DNA of 64,000 nucleotides from Muricomes sp049840515. GTDB taxonomy: Bacteria > Bacillota > Clostridia > Lachnospirales > Lachnospiraceae. Shown in pieces: positions 1 through 9,061 of the stretch. Under the pieces are notes generated by a model. The model searched no databases. It had not been told where the DNA came from and saw nothing but the letters and a program-made list of their open reading frames with translations. The DNA lies in contig JASGKW010000019.1 in the NCBI GenBank assembly GCA_049840515.1, forward strand, positions 62,001 to 126,000, in the 5' to 3' direction. The translations under genes and the position numbers were made by a program. Numbering within the stretch: the first letter of the stretch is position 1; every line of letters begins with the position of its first letter.

Positions 1-991
1 CCCCGACCTTTTCCGCTCTGAACTTGAAAAATCCCGTTTTATTTATGGTGGCAGCAATTACTTTATCGCCCACATTCTTCTCTACAGGAATACTCTCGCC
101 TGTTAAAGCGGACTGGTCAACCGCTGAGCTTCCCTCCGTAATAACACCATCCACAGGTATGCTCTGACCCGGCCGTACAACTATTATATCATCTTTTTGA
201 ACTTCTTCCACAGAAATTTCTACTTCATTGCCATCGCGGACAACAGTCGCTGTCTTTGGCGCCAAATCCATGAGCTTGGTTATCGCCTCTGAAGTCCTGC
301 CTTTTGCCTTGGTTTCCAGCAATTTACCAAGAGTAATGAGGGCCAGAATTGTCGCCGCTGATTCAAAATACAAATCTTCCAGATACTGGTGCACAATTCC
401 CATGTCATTGTGGCCCAGACCATATCCAATCCTGAAAATTGCAAAGATTCCATATATCAGGGCCGCTGATGACCCTATTGCGATAAGGGAATCCATATTC
501 GGTGTGCCATGAAATAATGCTTTGAAACCAACGTAATAATACTTGCGGTTCACATAAACAATTGGTATGGTCAGCAGCAGCTGTATCAGAGTAAACGTGA
601 CTCCATTCTCAGGACCTCCCATCCAGTGGGGGTGGGGAAAGTTGAACATATGCCCCATAGACACATACATCAAAGGAATCAGAAGCGCGAATGAAATTAT
701 CACACGCCTTGTCATTTCCTTTATCTCTTCTTCTACCAGATTTACAGTATTTTCTTTCTTCGCAGCAGCACCTGCACCGCGCACAAATATAGAAGCTCCA
801 TATCCAGCATCCTCAACCGCCTTAATAATTCCAGTATTATCTATACTGGATTCATCGTAATTGACAGTCATACTATTTGAAAGTAGATTTACATTTACAG
901 ACTCAACGCCGGAAAGCTTTGAAACTGCCTTTTCTACATTAGCCGAACAAGATGAACAAGTCATACCTGTCACATTAAATTTTTGATCCAT
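1..991 (-). CDS. copA: Copper-translocating P-type ATPase (CopA-like), 5' part only
   Basis: The reading frame starts at 991 behind a GAGGTGA ribosome site and runs off the left edge, so about 330 N-terminal residues are visible. They begin with a heavy-metal-associated domain carrying GMTCSSC, followed by hydrophobic segments and the actuator domain with the ALTGES dephosphorylation motif. The DKTGT phosphorylation site would lie outside the window. Family knowledge: P1B-type ATPases of this layout export Cu(I) across the membrane using ATP. A CsoR-like operator just upstream supports copper control. Silver or another soft metal is possible, but copper is most likely. Confidence 0.93.
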   Translation of the reverse strand, partial: MDQKFNVTGMTCSSCSANVEKAVSKLSGVESVNVNLLSNSMTVNYDESSIDNTGIIKAVEDAGYGASIFVRGAGAAAKKENTVNLVEEEIKEMTRRVIISFALLIPLMYVSMGHMFNFPHPHWMGGPENGVTFTLIQLLLTIPIVYVNRKYYYVGFKALFHGTPNMDSLIAIGSSAALIYGIFAIFRIGYGLGHNDMGIVHQYLEDLYFESAATILALITLGKLLETKAKGRTSEAITKLMDLAPKTATVVRDGNEVEISVEEVQKDDIIVVRPGQSIPVDGVITEGSSAVDQSALTGESIPVEKNVGDKVIAATINKTGFFKFRAEKVG

Positions 992-1015
992 TACTTCACC
1001 TCTCATCTTTATACT

Positions 1016-1033
1016 ATACCCCCAGGGGGGTGT
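1016..1033. promoter_or_regulatory. CsoR-type copper operator upstream of copA
   Basis: A GC-rich palindrome, ATACCCCCAGGGGGGTGT, stands alone in AT-rich sequence between the promoter and the copA start. It matches the TACCC-N-GGGGGTA form bound by CsoR repressors, which leave DNA when loaded with Cu(I). No csoR gene is in the window. Confidence 0.75.
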
Positions 1034-1043
1034 TTACATTTAA

Positions 1044-1072
1044 ATCTTATACCGAGTCTTATATTTTGTCAA
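1044..1072 (-). promoter_or_regulatory. Probable promoter of copA
   Basis: Minus-strand TTGACA (1067-1072), 17 nt, TAAGAT (1044-1049). The CsoR-like palindrome lies just downstream, where a bound repressor would block the start region. Confidence 0.6.
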
Positions 1073-1196
1073 TAGCTTTTATAGATTAAATTTTACCAAT
1101 CAGGTTTTATTTATACGGATTGAACTGTAAACATAAGTGTTTATGTGGTAAAATTAATTTCATAATTAAGCTAACGGGGGAAAGGCAGGAAATGGC

Positions 1197-1766
1197 ATGT
1201 TAATTAGATTTGCAGCAGCAGAAGACAGCGCAGAATTGTTAAAAATATACGCTCAATATATCAATACACCGATTACTTTTGAATATTCGCTCCCGACAGA
1301 GCAGGAATTTGCACAGCGCATCACAGAGATAAGTAAAAGCTATCCATATTTGGTCTGTGAGGAAGATGGACAGATTGTCGGATACGCCTACGCCCATATG
1401 TATGGGGAGAGAGAAGCTTATAAGTGGAACGCGGAATTGTCTGTTTATATAGATGAAACCTGTACATCTAAGGGGTTAGGCAAGCGGTTCTATCACATCT
1501 TAATAGAAATACTAAAATTACAAGGCATGAAAACAGTTTACGGTATCGTCACAGTCCCCAATGGAAAAAGTGAAAAGCTTCATCATTCCATGGGATTTCA
1601 CCATTTGGGCACATACCACAGCGGAGGCTACAAAAATGGCAAATGGCACGATGTGGCTTTATTTGAGAAAAGCATCTCACCATACGATTTAGAACCCGTT
1701 TCACCTGTGTCAATCACCCATATCCCTGCGGACAAACTGCATGAAATATTGAATGAAATAAAATAA
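1197..1766 (+). CDS. GNAT-family N-acetyltransferase (phosphinothricin acetyltransferase-like)
   Basis: The 189-aa protein has the GNAT core: an N-terminal beta strand (MLIRFAAAEDSAELL), the central GYAYAHMYGERE region, and an acetyl-CoA loop SKGLGKRFY in place of the usual R/Q-x-x-G-x-G/A. The HxxMGFHHLGT stretch, followed by a GG-K-x-G-x-W-H-D segment, is typical of PAT/Bar-like enzymes. These acetylate phosphinothricin, methionine sulfone or related amines. The ATG follows GGGGGAAAGG. An overlapping ATG at 1192 stops after three codons. It is the only plus-strand gene in the first 12 kb. The true substrate is unknown. Confidence 0.85.
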   Translation: MLIRFAAAEDSAELLKIYAQYINTPITFEYSLPTEQEFAQRITEISKSYPYLVCEEDGQIVGYAYAHMYGEREAYKWNAELSVYIDETCTSKGLGKRFYHILIEILKLQGMKTVYGIVTVPNGKSEKLHHSMGFHHLGTYHSGGYKNGKWHDVALFEKSISPYDLEPVSPVSITHIPADKLHEILNEIK

Positions 1767-1768
1767 CA

Positions 1769-1804
1769 GAAGGAGCAGCTATCCGCACTGATAGCTGCTC
1801 CTTC
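1769..1804. terminator. Bidirectional terminator between the GNAT gene and the dehydrogenase
   Basis: Perfect 15-bp stem (1769-1783 with 1790-1804) and a 6-nt loop between two converging genes. It probably ends both transcripts. Confidence 0.8.
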
Positions 1805-1819
1805 CTCATAGTTCTTTTC

Positions 1820-2832
1820 TTATGGAATAATCATCATCTTTCCGTTTCTTCCGCCGATTTCAAATGCCTTTTCAATCTCATCCAGTGGGATGATATCTGA
1901 TATCAGCTTTTTAATTTCAGCCTGTGGTTATTGATTAATTCTACCGCTCTTCCGTGAGTAAAAGGATTTACAAAGGAGGCAGTTATTGTCAATTCCCTCT
2001 GAAAAATTTCGTAAGGTTTGATTGGTATTTCGCAGTCCGGGTCTGCGACACCGAAGAATACGATATGTGCGCCCTGCCCCGCATATTTAACAGCATCTTT
2101 CATAGTCTCCGCTCTTCCCACACATTCAATAGAGACATTCACCTTTCTGATTTGGCTGCGTTTCAGAACCTCAAATAAATCTTCTTCCATCGGATTCACA
2201 ACATAATCAGCGCCTAACTCCAATGCGGTTTTTCTTTTTGATTCTACTGGTTCCGATACAATAACCACCGCTGCCCCTGAAATTTTGGCGAGCTGCAGCA
2301 TAATCAGGCCAATCGTGCCGCCGCCGATAATCAAAACCACATCACCGGCTTTGATGTGCGCCCGGTCAATCCCGTGCAGACAGCATCCCACAGGCTCACA
2401 CATCGCAGCCTCCTCAAAGGAAATATCTTCCTTCAAACGGTATACCTGTTTTTCCAGAACCGTACAATATTCTGCAAATCCCCCGTCATAAGTCACTCCC
2501 GTGGCAGAATACTCCTCACAAAAATGTGGAGTTCCGCTCTGGCATTCACAGCAGTTATCACATGCAATACTCGGGTCAACGGTTACATGATCACCTGCTT
2601 TCACCCTTTTTACATTCTCCCCCACTTCCGCCACAACACCGGCAAACTCATGCCCCAGCACTACCGGAGGATAGCATTCAGAAGCACCTTTTGCACCGCC
2701 ATAAATGTGCATATCTGTTCCGCACACTCCCGCTGCCTTTACCTGTATCAGCACTTCATCCGCTTTGGGCCGGCGTACTTCATGTTCCTCCACGAGAATT
2801 TTCCCTTTTTCGTAAAAAACCGCTGCTTTCAT
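1820..2832 (-). pseudogene. Zinc-dependent alcohol/sorbitol dehydrogenase, frameshifted near the 3' end
   Basis: Medium-chain dehydrogenase family: GHEFAG with catalytic-zinc ligands, a structural-zinc cluster with spaced cysteines (CDNCCECQSGTPHFC) and a GGGTIG Rossmann motif. The frame as read stops at 1903 after 309 residues. A -1 shift near 1908-1925 restores IKKLISDIIPLDEIEKAF and a normal end at 1820. The restored length of about 337 aa matches the intact paralogue at 9.06-10.08 kb (339 aa). One base is therefore missing, by mutation or sequencing error. It is the last gene of the glycyl-radical operon, 35 nt after the activase. It probably oxidises or reduces a polyol or alcohol made or used by that enzyme (inference). 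Confidence 0.8.
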
Positions 2833-2867
2833 CTTTTTTCCTCCACTCTTTTTATATGTATCATATA

Positions 2868-3776
2868 TTAACTATCCTGCAGCCGGAGACATCCATATGA
2901 TTCTAGCTTAGAATAAATCTGCTCCTTTTCTTTGGCCTCAATTGTTTTGATATCCGGCAGCGCATATTGTTCCCCAATCTGTGCCGCCTTCCCTTTTGCC
3001 ATATCGTGATACACCATCAAATTCACCTGCTCAATACCCGCGTATCTGCGAGATAACTCTGCAATACTCTGATAATGTTCCTCATTGTCATTAATCCCAG
3101 GGATAATGGGACACCGGAGATATACATGCTTTCCATTTTCGCAGAGATAATCCAGATTTTTCAAAATCAGACGGTTATCAGCTCCGGTATATTGTTTGTG
3201 TTCTTTTTCATCTGTTATTTTGTAATCAAAAAGGAACACCTCTACAAATTCTGACACCACTTTATATTTATCCAGAGAAGCCTGTCCTGAAGTGTCCAGA
3301 CAAATATGCAGTCCCTTTTCTTTTGCTTTCTTGAGCAGCTCCAATAATGCCTCAAACTGCAGCATAGGCTCTCCCCCGCTCACCGTCAGGCCCCCGCCGC
3401 TTCTCTGATAAAAGTCCCAGTCTTTCATAACAACCTGAATAATTTCTTCACTGGTCATACTTTGTCCATAAATCTTCAATGCACGAGTTGGACATGCATC
3501 TACACACAGCCCGCACTGTACGCATCTTCCAAAATCAATTTCATGACAGTGCTCTTTGCTTACGCTATGAACAGAATATTCACATACCTCCTGACATTTC
3601 CCGCAGTATGTACAGCTCTTTTCCAAAAAGCCTAACTGAGGCCTGCTTTTTATAGATTCTGGATTGTGGCACCACATGCAGTTTAAAGGACACCCCTTTA
3701 AAAAAACAGTGGTGCGGATTCCAGGCCCGTCATGCAGTGCAAATCTTTGCAGGTCAAAAACCATTAATTCTGCCAT
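2868..3776 (-). CDS. Glycyl-radical enzyme activating protein (radical SAM)
   Basis: 302 aa. The radical-SAM cluster motif CPLNCMWC sits near residue 30, after the DGPGIRTTVFLKG signature of PFL-activase-like proteins. An inserted ferredoxin domain follows with two 4Fe-4S cysteine sets (CTYCGKCQEVC and CVQCGLCVDACP), then SGGEPMLQ for SAM binding. Such activases cleave S-adenosylmethionine and abstract hydrogen from a glycine of the partner enzyme. The gene begins 15 nt after the glycyl-radical enzyme stop, so pairing is near certain. The extra clusters mark the dehydratase/decarboxylase-type activases rather than the short PFL activase. Confidence 0.95.
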   Translation of the reverse strand: MAELMVFDLQRFALHDGPGIRTTVFLKGCPLNCMWCHNPESIKSRPQLGFLEKSCTYCGKCQEVCEYSVHSVSKEHCHEIDFGRCVQCGLCVDACPTRALKIYGQSMTSEEIIQVVMKDWDFYQRSGGGLTVSGGEPMLQFEALLELLKKAKEKGLHICLDTSGQASLDKYKVVSEFVEVFLFDYKITDEKEHKQYTGADNRLILKNLDYLCENGKHVYLRCPIIPGINDNEEHYQSIAELSRRYAGIEQVNLMVYHDMAKGKAAQIGEQYALPDIKTIEAKEKEQIYSKLESYGCLRLQDS

Positions 3777-3791
3777 TTCTTTTCCACCTTA

Positions 3792-6131
3792 TCAATTCAA
3801 TGTCCGATTCAGAATATCCTGCTGTACGTCATCCGCCAGCTCAATATATCTTGCACTGAATCCGCCTACACGTACAATCAGATTCGCATATTTCTCCGGC
3901 TCTCTTCTCGCATTTTCGAGGTCTTCTCTTCCCACAACATTTATCATTGCCTGTGTCCCTCCCCGCCCGAAATAGGAATCCATAAGCGGAAAGATAACAG
4001 TCTGTCTCTTATTATTGAAAGTGTCCTTAGAAAACTTCATATTCTGTACGACTCCAAAATGAATGTCCCCTCTGACCTTCAGCAGAGAATTTAAAAATGC
4101 GGTGACACCATTTTTATCCATGCCCGCCGTTGGGTTATTTGCATTTGTAAGAGATTCACCCGCGCGTCTGCCGTCCGGTGTGGCCCCTGTATTTCTTCCC
4201 TGTGTTGTATTATCCCGGTTGTTAATATTTACCATGCCAAAACAATCCAGCCCATAATATTTTCCGGAGATATCCAGCATGGTGAGGCATACCATCTCGT
4301 GAACCGCCTTCATCATATCGTCCACTTCTTCCAAATCGTTCCCGTACTTATCCACATTCAGCATGACTGCACGTTCCGTCTCATAGCCTGCAAAATCTGC
4401 TTTTAGAGCATCCATCATTCTCTGTGCAGATACAGATTTACTTTCAAACACACATTTTTTTATTGCATATAAAGAATCTGAACAGGTAACCATCCCGTAT
4501 ATCTCATCGCTTCCTCCGCATTTCTTCGTTCCGCCGCTGATGACTCCTTTTCCCGCGTCCAGACAGCCGTCATATAAAAGATTGTGAAGGTTCAGTGACA
4601 TATCACCCGCAATAATCTCATAGCCGCGGGAATGATTCCGCGCACTTACATCCGTCAGAAATGCTACATTTTCACAGAAAGTCTGCCACAGCTCATCAAA
4701 GGTTTTATAATCCGTTAAACAAGTCTCATTTGGTGTCAGCCTGTATGTACCCGTGGAGTCATAACCGCCGTTAATCGTTCCCCACAAAACGTTCGCCATA
4801 TTTAAAATGGAATTGGGGCTTACAATGATACTGTGGTCAATGGTAAACTCCCCGCAACCTAAAGGCATCCAGCCCAGCGCCTCCTCATAGCTGATTCCAA
4901 ATACATTCATGATACCCGGAATGATATTTTCATCTTTGTACAGCATAGGGTAGGTCGTCCCTTCCCCAATGCACTCCATCGCCTTTTCATACAATTTGGG
5001 ATTCATGCCGTCATACATCCTCAGTGTAAGCTGAGGTACAATATCCTTCACCCTTCTGGAAACTTCCATGATGACCATGGCAAGCTCATCCGCTTCTTTT
5101 GGGTGTTTTCTGCCCAGTCCGCCTATAATTACCCGGTCATCCGTCACCTGTTCTTTTACAATCATCAATTCCCAGAAGCTTGTGAGCAGACGGATTGCTT
5201 GCTCATCCAGAATACCCTTTTTCAAGTCCTCTGCATAATACAGAGCCAAATAATCATCCATCCGCCCCCATTCACGTGCTCCATCCATAAGCGTATAGAT
5301 GATGACGAGCTGAATGGCCTCGCGGAAGCTCTCCGGTTTCTCAGTCACAAGCTTGCGGCAGATTCGCTCCATCTCTTTCAAATCTGTTCTGCGCTGTTGG
5401 TCTGTTTCTTGGCTGTATAACTTTGCCGCTTCATCCGCATACCACTCCAGGGTCCTCATAATTGTTTTCAATGAAATACAGATGCCTTCGTAAAAGTTGG
5501 GGTCATTCTCAGGATGGTCTTTTTGTTTTTCTTCTGTTAAATGATAAAGTCCGCTCAGCCCATAATCCAGTAATTTTTCATAATCCAGAAAAGTTCCCGC
5601 AACTCTTTGCAGCGCTGACGCGGCGTGGGGCTGTCCTTCCAAATCTAAAACAGTTCCATCGGAGGTTCCTCCCGTAACCATGTACACTTTATCGTTTGGT
5701 TCCATTTCCGCCAGAAATCGCTTTGTGGAAGTATGGTCACTCCAAAATTTGCGCAGTTCTTCCAATCGGCCCCGATTTTCACCTGATATGGACTGGTCTG
5801 CTATTTTCTCATCAAACCAGCTAAAATTCATGGCAAATCCCCATTCGCTGTTGATATACTGTGCGTTCATTCCAAGGGGAAATATGTCCGCCCTCCCGCA
5901 AAACAGGTCATTCTTCATAATGCCCAGCATCATCTGCGGGAATTGCGCATCAAAGCACTTCGCTTCACGAATTGCCGGATGGTCATCTTTACACTCCTTA
6001 TAAACTTCTGTAAACATTTCCATATGATTTAAAAGCTCTGAAAAATCCAGGCGTGGTTCATCATTATAAGTGGTTGTATAACCGCTGTATGAACGTTTCA
6101 TACGAGTTGTATAATGCTCTTTCCAATACAT
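3792..6131 (-). CDS. Glycyl-radical enzyme, pyruvate formate-lyase family, substrate unassigned
   Basis: 779 aa from the ATG at 6131, which follows a strong AAGGAGGAGTGAGA site; an upstream in-frame ATG at 6164 lacks one. The active-site cysteine lies in PLGCGEFTID in mid-protein and the radical glycine in RVGGFSARY about 22 residues from the C-terminus. A C-x-E pattern after the thiyl cysteine is usual for GRE eliminases such as dehydratases and C-N or C-S lyases, and argues against true PFL, which has adjacent cysteines. The exact GCGE form is one I cannot assign to choline, glycerol, propanediol, hydroxyproline or isethionate enzymes. It leads an operon with its activase and a zinc dehydrogenase. 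No microcompartment shell genes are visible. Confidence 0.93.
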   Translation of the reverse strand: MYWKEHYTTRMKRSYSGYTTTYNDEPRLDFSELLNHMEMFTEVYKECKDDHPAIREAKCFDAQFPQMMLGIMKNDLFCGRADIFPLGMNAQYINSEWGFAMNFSWFDEKIADQSISGENRGRLEELRKFWSDHTSTKRFLAEMEPNDKVYMVTGGTSDGTVLDLEGQPHAASALQRVAGTFLDYEKLLDYGLSGLYHLTEEKQKDHPENDPNFYEGICISLKTIMRTLEWYADEAAKLYSQETDQQRRTDLKEMERICRKLVTEKPESFREAIQLVIIYTLMDGAREWGRMDDYLALYYAEDLKKGILDEQAIRLLTSFWELMIVKEQVTDDRVIIGGLGRKHPKEADELAMVIMEVSRRVKDIVPQLTLRMYDGMNPKLYEKAMECIGEGTTYPMLYKDENIIPGIMNVFGISYEEALGWMPLGCGEFTIDHSIIVSPNSILNMANVLWGTINGGYDSTGTYRLTPNETCLTDYKTFDELWQTFCENVAFLTDVSARNHSRGYEIIAGDMSLNLHNLLYDGCLDAGKGVISGGTKKCGGSDEIYGMVTCSDSLYAIKKCVFESKSVSAQRMMDALKADFAGYETERAVMLNVDKYGNDLEEVDDMMKAVHEMVCLTMLDISGKYYGLDCFGMVNINNRDNTTQGRNTGATPDGRRAGESLTNANNPTAGMDKNGVTAFLNSLLKVRGDIHFGVVQNMKFSKDTFNNKRQTVIFPLMDSYFGRGGTQAMINVVGREDLENARREPEKYANLIVRVGGFSARYIELADDVQQDILNRTLN

Positions 6132-6227
6132 TCTCACTCCTCCTTCTTTACCCGTTATATTCATTATATCTGTACAAAGATATTAATACAATACCGTAAT
6201 TCTTATACCAGATGCACAATCACTATA

Positions 6228-6262
6228 TAAAAACAAGACACCAGATAATTATATCTGGTGTC
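6228..6262 (-). terminator. Terminator after the NifX-like gene
   Basis: 10-bp stem (6237-6246 with 6253-6262) followed on the minus strand by a T-rich run. It separates the NifX-like gene from the glycyl-radical operon. Confidence 0.75.
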
Positions 6263-6327
6263 CTGGCATCCCACTATGAAATTAAAAATTACCTGTATAT
6301 CATTTATATGCTAGAAGAAAAAGACAG

Positions 6328-6687
6328 CTAGTGATGATGGTGATGCTCTCCATCGTGATGACTGCACACTGCGTCTGGATTATATCTCAAGTTTCCCGCC
6401 AGCAAATCATTTACCGCCTGGTCGGTATCGCCGGAAACACCCCCGTAAAGTTCAATGCCCGCCTCAGCCAGAGCATTTTTTGCTCCGTCACCAATTCCAC
6501 CGCAAATCAAAGTATTTACGCCGTTATCTTTCAGGAAACCCGCCAGCGCTCCGTGGCCGCTGCCATTTGTGCTCACAACAGAAGTCTTCTCAACCTTACC
6601 AGCCTCCACATCATAAATCTTAAACTGCTCAGTGTGCCCAAAATGCTGAAACACCTTTCCATCTTCATATGTTACTGCAATTCTCAA
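6328..6687 (-). CDS. NifX/NifB-type iron-molybdenum cofactor-binding domain protein
   Basis: 119 aa from a TTG at 6687, chosen because GGAGGG lies 7 nt upstream and the family fold starts there (RIAVTYEDGKVFQHFGHTEQ). The remaining domain includes GSGHGALAGFL and ICGGIGDGAKNAL, typical of the dinitrogenase Fe-Mo cofactor domain. The C-terminus is histidine-rich (HHDGEHHHHH), suggesting metal binding. In non-fixing anaerobes these small proteins are thought to bind metal clusters; the role is not firmly known. The frame stays open upstream into a DUF134 remnant described separately. Confidence 0.85.
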   Translation of the reverse strand: MRIAVTYEDGKVFQHFGHTEQFKIYDVEAGKVEKTSVVSTNGSGHGALAGFLKDNGVNTLICGGIGDGAKNALAEAGIELYGGVSGDTDQAVNDLLAGNLRYNPDAVCSHHDGEHHHHH

Positions 6688-6832
6688 TATTAATCCCTCC
6701 ATGTCAATCAGACAAATTAATTCGCATTCGTCAAGAGTCATTGTAACTAGTACACCATGTTCTCCACTAGTCCTGAAACCAGTGCCTTCCAAGTGAGGCC
6801 TACACGCCGATATTTGCAGGGTCCGGCATCAT
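6688..6832 (-). pseudogene. Remnant of a DUF134 DNA-binding protein
   Basis: Upstream of the NifX-like start, two frames together resemble the N-terminal half of DUF134 proteins. One frame gives CKYRRVG just after an ATG with a GAGGTGA site (6832). Another gives VTMTLDECELICLIDMEGL, matching the family's VDE-x-E-x-IRL-x-D-x-EGL core. The expected helix-turn-helix half is absent and the sequence runs straight into the NifX-like gene. DUF134 and NifX-like genes are commonly adjacent, so this looks like a decayed regulator. At least one frameshift and a truncation are needed to explain it. Confidence 0.55.
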
Positions 6833-6964
6833 TTCACCTCATTTTCCCTGGCTCTATTATCCACATATGTCACAATCATTATACGTCTTTCGTGCCACAT
6901 GTCAATAACTATTCAAAAACTAACACGGCATACACAGAAACTTGCCTGATATTTGAATCGTTTG

Positions 6965-7513
6965 TCATTCATTTACAAATAAACGCTTGGACAGATTTTG
7001 AGCGCACTGTGCCCGCCGTTCCAGTTCACGTTCATCGGGCAAACCTTTAATATTGCCCATTCTGCCCAATGTATTAAATTCTTCCGAACCGACAAATTCG
7101 CTCAGTACATACCACTTATCTTCCACATGAAAGCCAAAATGTTCAAAGAACTGACCAATATAAAGCCCTGTCGGAACGGCCTCCCGGATGCCAGTATGAG
7201 GACCAGAATAGGTACAGAAAACAAGCGCGTGTTTGCCCGGTATCTCCGGTGCACCTGGCAAAATACGATTCTCTTTTTTATACTGCTGGAATTTTGACTT
7301 TAAATATTCCTCGGCGGGTTTCGTTACATGCCAGTTATAAGACGGTGCTCCAAAACAAACCAAATCATAATCATAAAAATTTTCTTCCACGCCTTCATTG
7401 ATTGTTCTACAAACTACCTGCACCCCTCCGTCATGAAGCCCCTGACAAATTGATTTTGCAACCTTTTCTGTATTTCCTGTAATAGATTGATATATGACCA
7501 GTGCTTTTTTCAT
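6965..7513 (-). CDS. Flavodoxin-family protein
   Basis: 182 aa. The N-terminal FMN phosphate loop is clear: VIYQSITGNTEKVA, matching the S/T-x-T-G-N-T signature. The later FGAPSYNWHVTKPA and FCTYSGPHTGIREA segments fit the flavin-binding loops of longer flavodoxin-like proteins. It would act as a low-potential FMN electron carrier in the cytoplasm. It is surrounded by other redox genes, but its partners cannot be read from sequence. The ATG at 7513 is the natural start. Confidence 0.9.
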   Translation of the reverse strand: MKKALVIYQSITGNTEKVAKSICQGLHDGGVQVVCRTINEGVEENFYDYDLVCFGAPSYNWHVTKPAEEYLKSKFQQYKKENRILPGAPEIPGKHALVFCTYSGPHTGIREAVPTGLYIGQFFEHFGFHVEDKWYVLSEFVGSEEFNTLGRMGNIKGLPDERELERRAQCAQNLSKRLFVNE

Positions 7514-7565
7514 CCTATCTTCCCTCTGCTTTCCACTATTTTTGTATTCTTTAAAAATTTTATTT

Positions 7566-7597
7566 AATAAAAGCCAGAGAATTACATTCCCTGACTT
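7566..7597 (-). terminator. Terminator after the 96-aa protein gene
   Basis: 10-bp imperfect stem (7573-7582 with 7586-7595), then a T-rich run on the minus strand, just after the stop at 7620. Confidence 0.6.
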
Positions 7598-7619
7598 TCT
7601 TATTATTTATCTTCGCCCA

Positions 7620-7910
7620 TTAGGCAACCGTATAAATTTTAACATCCGGGTCTGCATTCCACAGAGGTTGAAGACCTACAAAGACGTCATTCTTAAACAT
7701 TTCTGTATCAAGATATGCTTTTGCATTTTCAGCACTGTCAAATCCATGAAGAACCTGCACATCCTCATCACGGATAAGGAGCTCTTTTGTTACTGCACCT
7801 TTGATTGTGTCTAAAAATGGCTGACGATAATCTGTATAAACCTTTGCCGCTGCAGGACGATTTGAATCATCAATCACCATTGTGATTTCTAAGTATGCTT
7901 TTACACCCAT
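7620..7910 (-). CDS. Small dimeric alpha/beta-barrel-like protein
   Basis: 96 aa, soluble. The pattern of strand (AYLEITMVID), helix, strand (DEDVQVLHGFDS) and helix (AENAKAYLDTEMF) resembles antibiotic-biosynthesis-monooxygenase and stress-responsive ferredoxin-fold proteins. I see no catalytic signature, so function is open. It has its own terminator and sits between the flavodoxin and the thioredoxin-reductase-like gene. Confidence 0.75.
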   Translation of the reverse strand: MGVKAYLEITMVIDDSNRPAAAKVYTDYRQPFLDTIKGAVTKELLIRDEDVQVLHGFDSAENAKAYLDTEMFKNDVFVGLQPLWNADPDVKIYTVA

Positions 7911-8060
7911 ATTACTTTACCTCCAAAATGTATTTTTAATTAGGACTTGTGCCATACAAGGAACATATCAAAGATACTTGGGAATGTAAATATATTATGA
8001 AATTTAAAAGATACTATTATTTTTCATAGTATGAGTAGTTTTTTGTAATCTTCTCATATT

Positions 8061-8936
8061 TTATGAACTTGCTTTATTTGAATTTTTTCGCAAATATTTT
8101 ATGATTTCGGTACCTGTTTTGGCTCCCTCATACACCGCTTTTGATATCTGCAATAATCCGCCAGTACAATCACCGGCAGCATACAGACCAGGTATATTTG
8201 TTGACATATTCTCATCCACAACAATCTTATTGTTTTGTATTTCAGCGCCAATCTTTTTTGCCAAATCAGTGCTTCCAGCAACACCGATTGCTACAAAAAC
8301 ACCGGAAACCGGTATAGATTCACCGTTCTGGAATTGAACTCTTTCAACAACGCCATTACCCTCAATCGAAGCGACAGCATCAGTAATGACATTGATATTT
8401 TCCGGTATTTCAAAATCAGGCTCTTTTCCATTTGTAAGAATTGTGACTGAGTTTGAGGTAGCCAATAACTCTGATGCCTCATGCAATGCATAATTACCAT
8501 TACCCAATACAGCCACGTCCTTTCCTCTGTAGAAGAAAGCATCACATACAGCGCAATAACTCACACCACTTCCCTCAAATTCCTTTATGCCCCTGATTTT
8601 AGGTAACGTTCTTGACGTTCCGGTAGCAAGAACAACACTATCTGCTTCATATTTGCCATCTTTTGTAATTACAGATAATTTATCATCATAATATATCCCC
8701 AAAACCTCATCCGATATAAATTCAGCACCCAGCCTGCGGGCACCCTCTATCCCCTCTGAAATCAATTCTTTTCCAGATATTGGCCGGCTGAAACCATAAT
8801 AATTTTCTATTTCTGAAGCTTTATCCAATGCCCCGTAATCCTTGCCAATAATCAAAGTATTAATACCGGCTCTTGTCGTATAAAGTGCGGCTGAAGTACC
8901 AGCCGGACCATTCCCAATAATAATTACATTAGCCAT
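8061..8936 (-). CDS. Thioredoxin-reductase-like FAD/NAD(P) oxidoreductase
   Basis: 291 aa. The FAD-binding GNGPAGTSAALYT motif is at the N-terminus, the redox CxxC (SYCAVCDAFF) is near residue 130, a second GNGNYALHEA dinucleotide motif follows, and GLYAAGDCTGG closes the FAD site. This is the thioredoxin-reductase layout. The second nucleotide loop is GNGNYA rather than GGGDSA, so cofactor preference or partner may differ from housekeeping TrxB. No thioredoxin gene is adjacent. It may serve the neighbouring redox proteins (inference). Confidence 0.9.
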   Translation of the reverse strand: MANVIIIGNGPAGTSAALYTTRAGINTLIIGKDYGALDKASEIENYYGFSRPISGKELISEGIEGARRLGAEFISDEVLGIYYDDKLSVITKDGKYEADSVVLATGTSRTLPKIRGIKEFEGSGVSYCAVCDAFFYRGKDVAVLGNGNYALHEASELLATSNSVTILTNGKEPDFEIPENINVITDAVASIEGNGVVERVQFQNGESIPVSGVFVAIGVAGSTDLAKKIGAEIQNNKIVVDENMSTNIPGLYAAGDCTGGLLQISKAVYEGAKTGTEIIKYLRKNSNKASS

Positions 8937-9018
8937 AATAATCTCCTCCGTTTTTTTGCCTATATATAAAGTATATCAATAATAGCGATAATGGTTCTGT
9001 GATAAAATTACATAAAAT

Positions 9019-9046
9019 GAAAACCCCGCCATAAAGGCGGGGCCAA
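9019..9046 (-). terminator. Terminator, first copy of the ccccgccataaa hairpin
   Basis: Perfect 7-bp stem (9024-9030 with 9036-9042) and a TTTTC run on the minus strand, just after the dehydrogenase stop. Near-identical hairpins recur at 10.26 and 12.25 kb. Confidence 0.85.
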
Positions 9047-9061
9047 ATGTTTCAATTATAC

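Noticed and set aside
1954..2900. Several plus-strand frames opposite the first zinc dehydrogenase
   Set aside because: They mirror codon usage of the minus-strand gene and have no ribosome sites.
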